Part shown: positions 5,433 to 7,093 of the stretch, in pieces
Layout of the letters: the number at the start of each line of letters is the position of its first letter
Numbering within the stretch: the stretch's first letter is position 1
Origin: Acidimicrobiaceae bacterium
Lineage (GTDB): Bacteria > Actinomycetota > Acidimicrobiia > Acidimicrobiales > Aldehydirespiratoraceae
Direction: 5' to 3'
Assembly (NCBI GenBank): GCA_009840695.1
Contig: VXNG01000025.1
Location: 1-7,093, forward strand
DNA: 7,093 bases
Position numbers and translations under genes: made by a program
Notes under the pieces: generated by a model
Seen by the model: only the letters and a program-made list of their open reading frames with translations
The model's database searches: none
Told to the model about the DNA's origin: nothing

Positions 5433-6710
5433 GTGACCGCCGACTCCGATACCGCGACCGCAGACTTTGAGGGGCTGGTGCAGCCTCACAGGGTGCACCG
5501 TCGCATCTACACCGACCCGGCGATCTTCAAGATGGAGATGACCCGGGTGTTCGCGGCGTCATGGTGCTATGTGGGCCACGAGAGCGAGATCCCCGAGCCG
5601 GGCGACTATCGCACCACCACTCTGGGCCTCCGGCCGGTGATCCTGACCCGGGGCCGCGACGGCGCCGTGAACGTGCTCCTCAACCGCTGCACGCACCGGG
5701 GAACGGTGCTGGCTGCCGAGGCCAGCGGCTGCGCCAAGCGTTTCGTGTGCCCCTACCACGGCTGGACCTTCGCCCCGGACGGGCAGCTGGTGGCCATCCC
5801 GTTCCCGGCCGACCACGCCGTGGAGGACAGCTCCACGCTGTCGCTGGGACGGCTGGCAACGGCCAGCTACCGGGGCTTCGTGTTCGCCACCCTCAACGCC
5901 GAGCCCGAGCCGCTCGACTGCTGGCTGGGCGAGGCCCGCGAGGCCTTCGACACGATCGTCGACCGCCATCCCGGCGGTGACATCGCGGTGATGGGATCCC
6001 CGCATCTTCTGGAGTTCCTGGGCAACTGGAAGCTCTCCTGGGACAACGCAGCCGACGGCCTGCACGCCACCTTCGCCCACGAGTCGTACAACACGCTGGG
6101 AGAGATGGTGGACACCGAGACGGTTCTGGCCCGCGACCCGGGATCAACGCCGATGGTGTCCAAGGCGCTGCGCAACGGCCACATGGTGGTGGACCAGAGG
6201 CCGGGAATTCCCCAGGGGCCGTGGGCCACAATGCGAAGAGTCCCGTTCCGGGAACCGCTGGAGACGGCCCTGGTCGACGCGGGTGAAGAGAGCCTTCTCG
6301 ACCTGGCCACCGGAAGCATGATCAACCTGTCGCTGTTCCCCAACCTGCTCTTCGTCGGCAACCAACTGCTGGTCATCGAGCCGGTCGCCGTGGACCGGAC
6401 CAGGCTCCAGCTGTGGCTCACGTCGGCGCCGAGCGCTCCCAGCGAGATCGACCTGCTGCGCCTGCGGGTGGACGAGGACTTCGTGAACTTCGGCACTCCC
6501 GATGACTTGGACATGTTCGAGCGGGTCCAGCGGGGCCTGTCTATCCCGGAGATGGAGTGGATCGACATGAGTCGCGGCCTGCCTGACAGCGACGCCGCCG
6601 ACGGCGACGCCACGATCTACGGCCCCATCACATCCGAAGCGCCCCAGCGGCGCTACCTCGCTCACTACGCCAAACTGATGATCACGCCGGCCGCTACCCG
6701 TGCACGCTGA
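5433..6710 (+). CDS. Rieske non-heme iron oxygenase, alpha (catalytic) subunit
   Basis: A 425-residue cytoplasmic oxygenase, normal length for the family. The Rieske domain (about 40-155) binds a [2Fe-2S] cluster through C86, H88, C106 and H109 (CTHRG ... CPYHGW). The catalytic domain holds the mononuclear iron site D208-x2-H211-x4-H216 (DNAADGLHATFAH); the third, carboxylate ligand is probably one of the paired aspartates at 357-358 in FGTPDDLDMFERVQRG. D208 matches the aspartate that passes electrons between neighbouring subunits in naphthalene dioxygenase. The enzyme uses O2 and electrons from a reductase to dihydroxylate, hydroxylate or dealkylate a substrate. Having a beta subunit points to the classic ring-hydroxylating (alpha3-beta3) groups more than to betaine-type demethylases, which lack one, but the substrate stays open. 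No reductase is encoded in the window. The GTG start is supported by AGGGGG six bases upstream; the first in-frame ATG would remove 33 residues. The 3' end overlaps the next gene by 11 bases. Confidence 0.94.
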   Translation: MTADSDTATADFEGLVQPHRVHRRIYTDPAIFKMEMTRVFAASWCYVGHESEIPEPGDYRTTTLGLRPVILTRGRDGAVNVLLNRCTHRGTVLAAEASGCAKRFVCPYHGWTFAPDGQLVAIPFPADHAVEDSSTLSLGRLATASYRGFVFATLNAEPEPLDCWLGEAREAFDTIVDRHPGGDIAVMGSPHLLEFLGNWKLSWDNAADGLHATFAHESYNTLGEMVDTETVLARDPGSTPMVSKALRNGHMVVDQRPGIPQGPWATMRRVPFREPLETALVDAGEESLLDLATGSMINLSLFPNLLFVGNQLLVIEPVAVDRTRLQLWLTSAPSAPSEIDLLRLRVDEDFVNFGTPDDLDMFERVQRGLSIPEMEWIDMSRGLPDSDAADGDATIYGPITSEAPQRRYLAHYAKLMITPAATRAR

Positions 6711-7093
6711 GGCGGCCCTCGCCTCGGGCTCGGAGCGCCAGGCGGCCTTCACCGAGCGGGGCGCGGTTGTGATCCCGGGGCTGCTAGATCGCGACTGGTG
6801 CGAGCGCCTCCAGGCCGCCATCGAGCGCTGCCAGGCCAGCCCCAGCCAGTTCTACGGGGTGCTGTCACCGCCGGGCGAGCTCAAAGTGGACAGCGACCTG
6901 TTCCGCTGGTTCGACGACCCCGACATCGCAGAGGCGACCCACTCGTCGAACCTGCCTGTGCTGGGCGCGGAGCTGTGCGGGGCCGAGGCCGCGGTGCTGA
7001 TCGAGGACCAGTGGTTCTGCTCTGAGCCCGGAGCCATTTCGCGCAGCCCCTGGCACCAGGACCACCCCTACTACAACCTCGACCGGCCCTTCG
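6700..7093 (+). CDS. PhyH-family Fe(II)/2-oxoglutarate dioxygenase, N-terminal part (3' end outside window)
   Basis: The frame runs from GTG 6700 to the right edge, giving 131 codons without a stop. The start MHAEAAL... leads into FTERGAVVIPGLLDRDWCERLQAAI (about 17-41), the usual opening of phytanoyl-CoA dioxygenase-like proteins, where an N-terminal helix precedes the jelly-roll. WHQDHPYYNLD (118-128) contains the HxD iron pair H119 and D121, placed as expected. The C-terminal iron histidine and the 2-oxoglutarate-binding arginine lie beyond the window. Members hydroxylate varied small molecules (ectoine, acyl-CoAs, phosphonates, betaines), so the substrate is unknown. An in-frame TGA at 6679-6681 limits the start, and GTG 6700 is the only plausible site before the domain; it overlaps the alpha-subunit gene by 11 bases and has no clear Shine-Dalgarno, suggesting translational coupling. 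Placement suggests it works on the same molecule as the Rieske enzyme. Confidence 0.88.
   Translation, partial: MHAEAALASGSERQAAFTERGAVVIPGLLDRDWCERLQAAIERCQASPSQFYGVLSPPGELKVDSDLFRWFDDPDIAEATHSSNLPVLGAELCGAEAAVLIEDQWFCSEPGAISRSPWHQDHPYYNLDRPF

Noticed and set aside
5428..5436. ATG start for the Rieske alpha subunit, or a minimal start-stop ORF (ATG CCG TGA)
   Set aside because: This ATG is in another frame, ends after two codons, and sits one base from the Shine-Dalgarno, too close for use; GTG 5433 has proper spacing.

Overview
The window reads as high-GC actinobacterial DNA, tentatively a free-living Actinomycetota of the Acidimicrobiia type. The signs are the strong G/C bias at third codon positions, the tail of an F420-dependent luciferase-like oxidoreductase, a DtxR/IdeR-class regulator with an apparently leaderless promoter, GTG and TTG starts, and tightly overlapping genes. 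The lineage is inferred from style and families, not from a marker gene. Every supported gene is on the + strand.

Left part (1-1198): the C-terminal part of an LLM-class F420-dependent oxidoreductase is cut by the window edge. After 35 bases comes a complete DtxR-family metal-responsive repressor of 231 residues. Its ATG sits exactly where a TANNNT -10 box predicts transcription to start.

Intergenic region (1199-1340): it holds a 16-base GC palindrome, then a promoter-like pair (TTGAGC, 17 bases, TACTTT). A perfect 11-3-11 inverted repeat covers the -10 box and the predicted transcription start, and a Shine-Dalgarno follows. This is the clearest regulatory element in the window and looks like a repressor operator controlling everything downstream.

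Main operon (1341 to beyond 7093): a Tat-exported lipoprotein substrate-binding protein (NMT1/SsuA/TauA type), an SsuB/TauB-type ATPase and a double-length permease with two fused membrane domains form a complete ABC importer. It is followed directly by the beta and alpha subunits of a Rieske non-heme iron oxygenase and by the first 131 codons of a PhyH-type 2-oxoglutarate/Fe(II) dioxygenase. The genes overlap by a few bases or are separated by 13-34 bases, so they are probably co-transcribed and translationally coupled. The reading is a dedicated uptake-and-oxidation pathway: import a small organic molecule, hydroxylate or dealkylate it with the Rieske enzyme, and hydroxylate it again with the PhyH enzyme. 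The substrate cannot be read from the sequence. No reductase or ferredoxin for the Rieske enzyme lies in the window; it may be downstream or elsewhere.

No RNA genes, CRISPR arrays, insertion sequences or convincing intrinsic terminators were seen.
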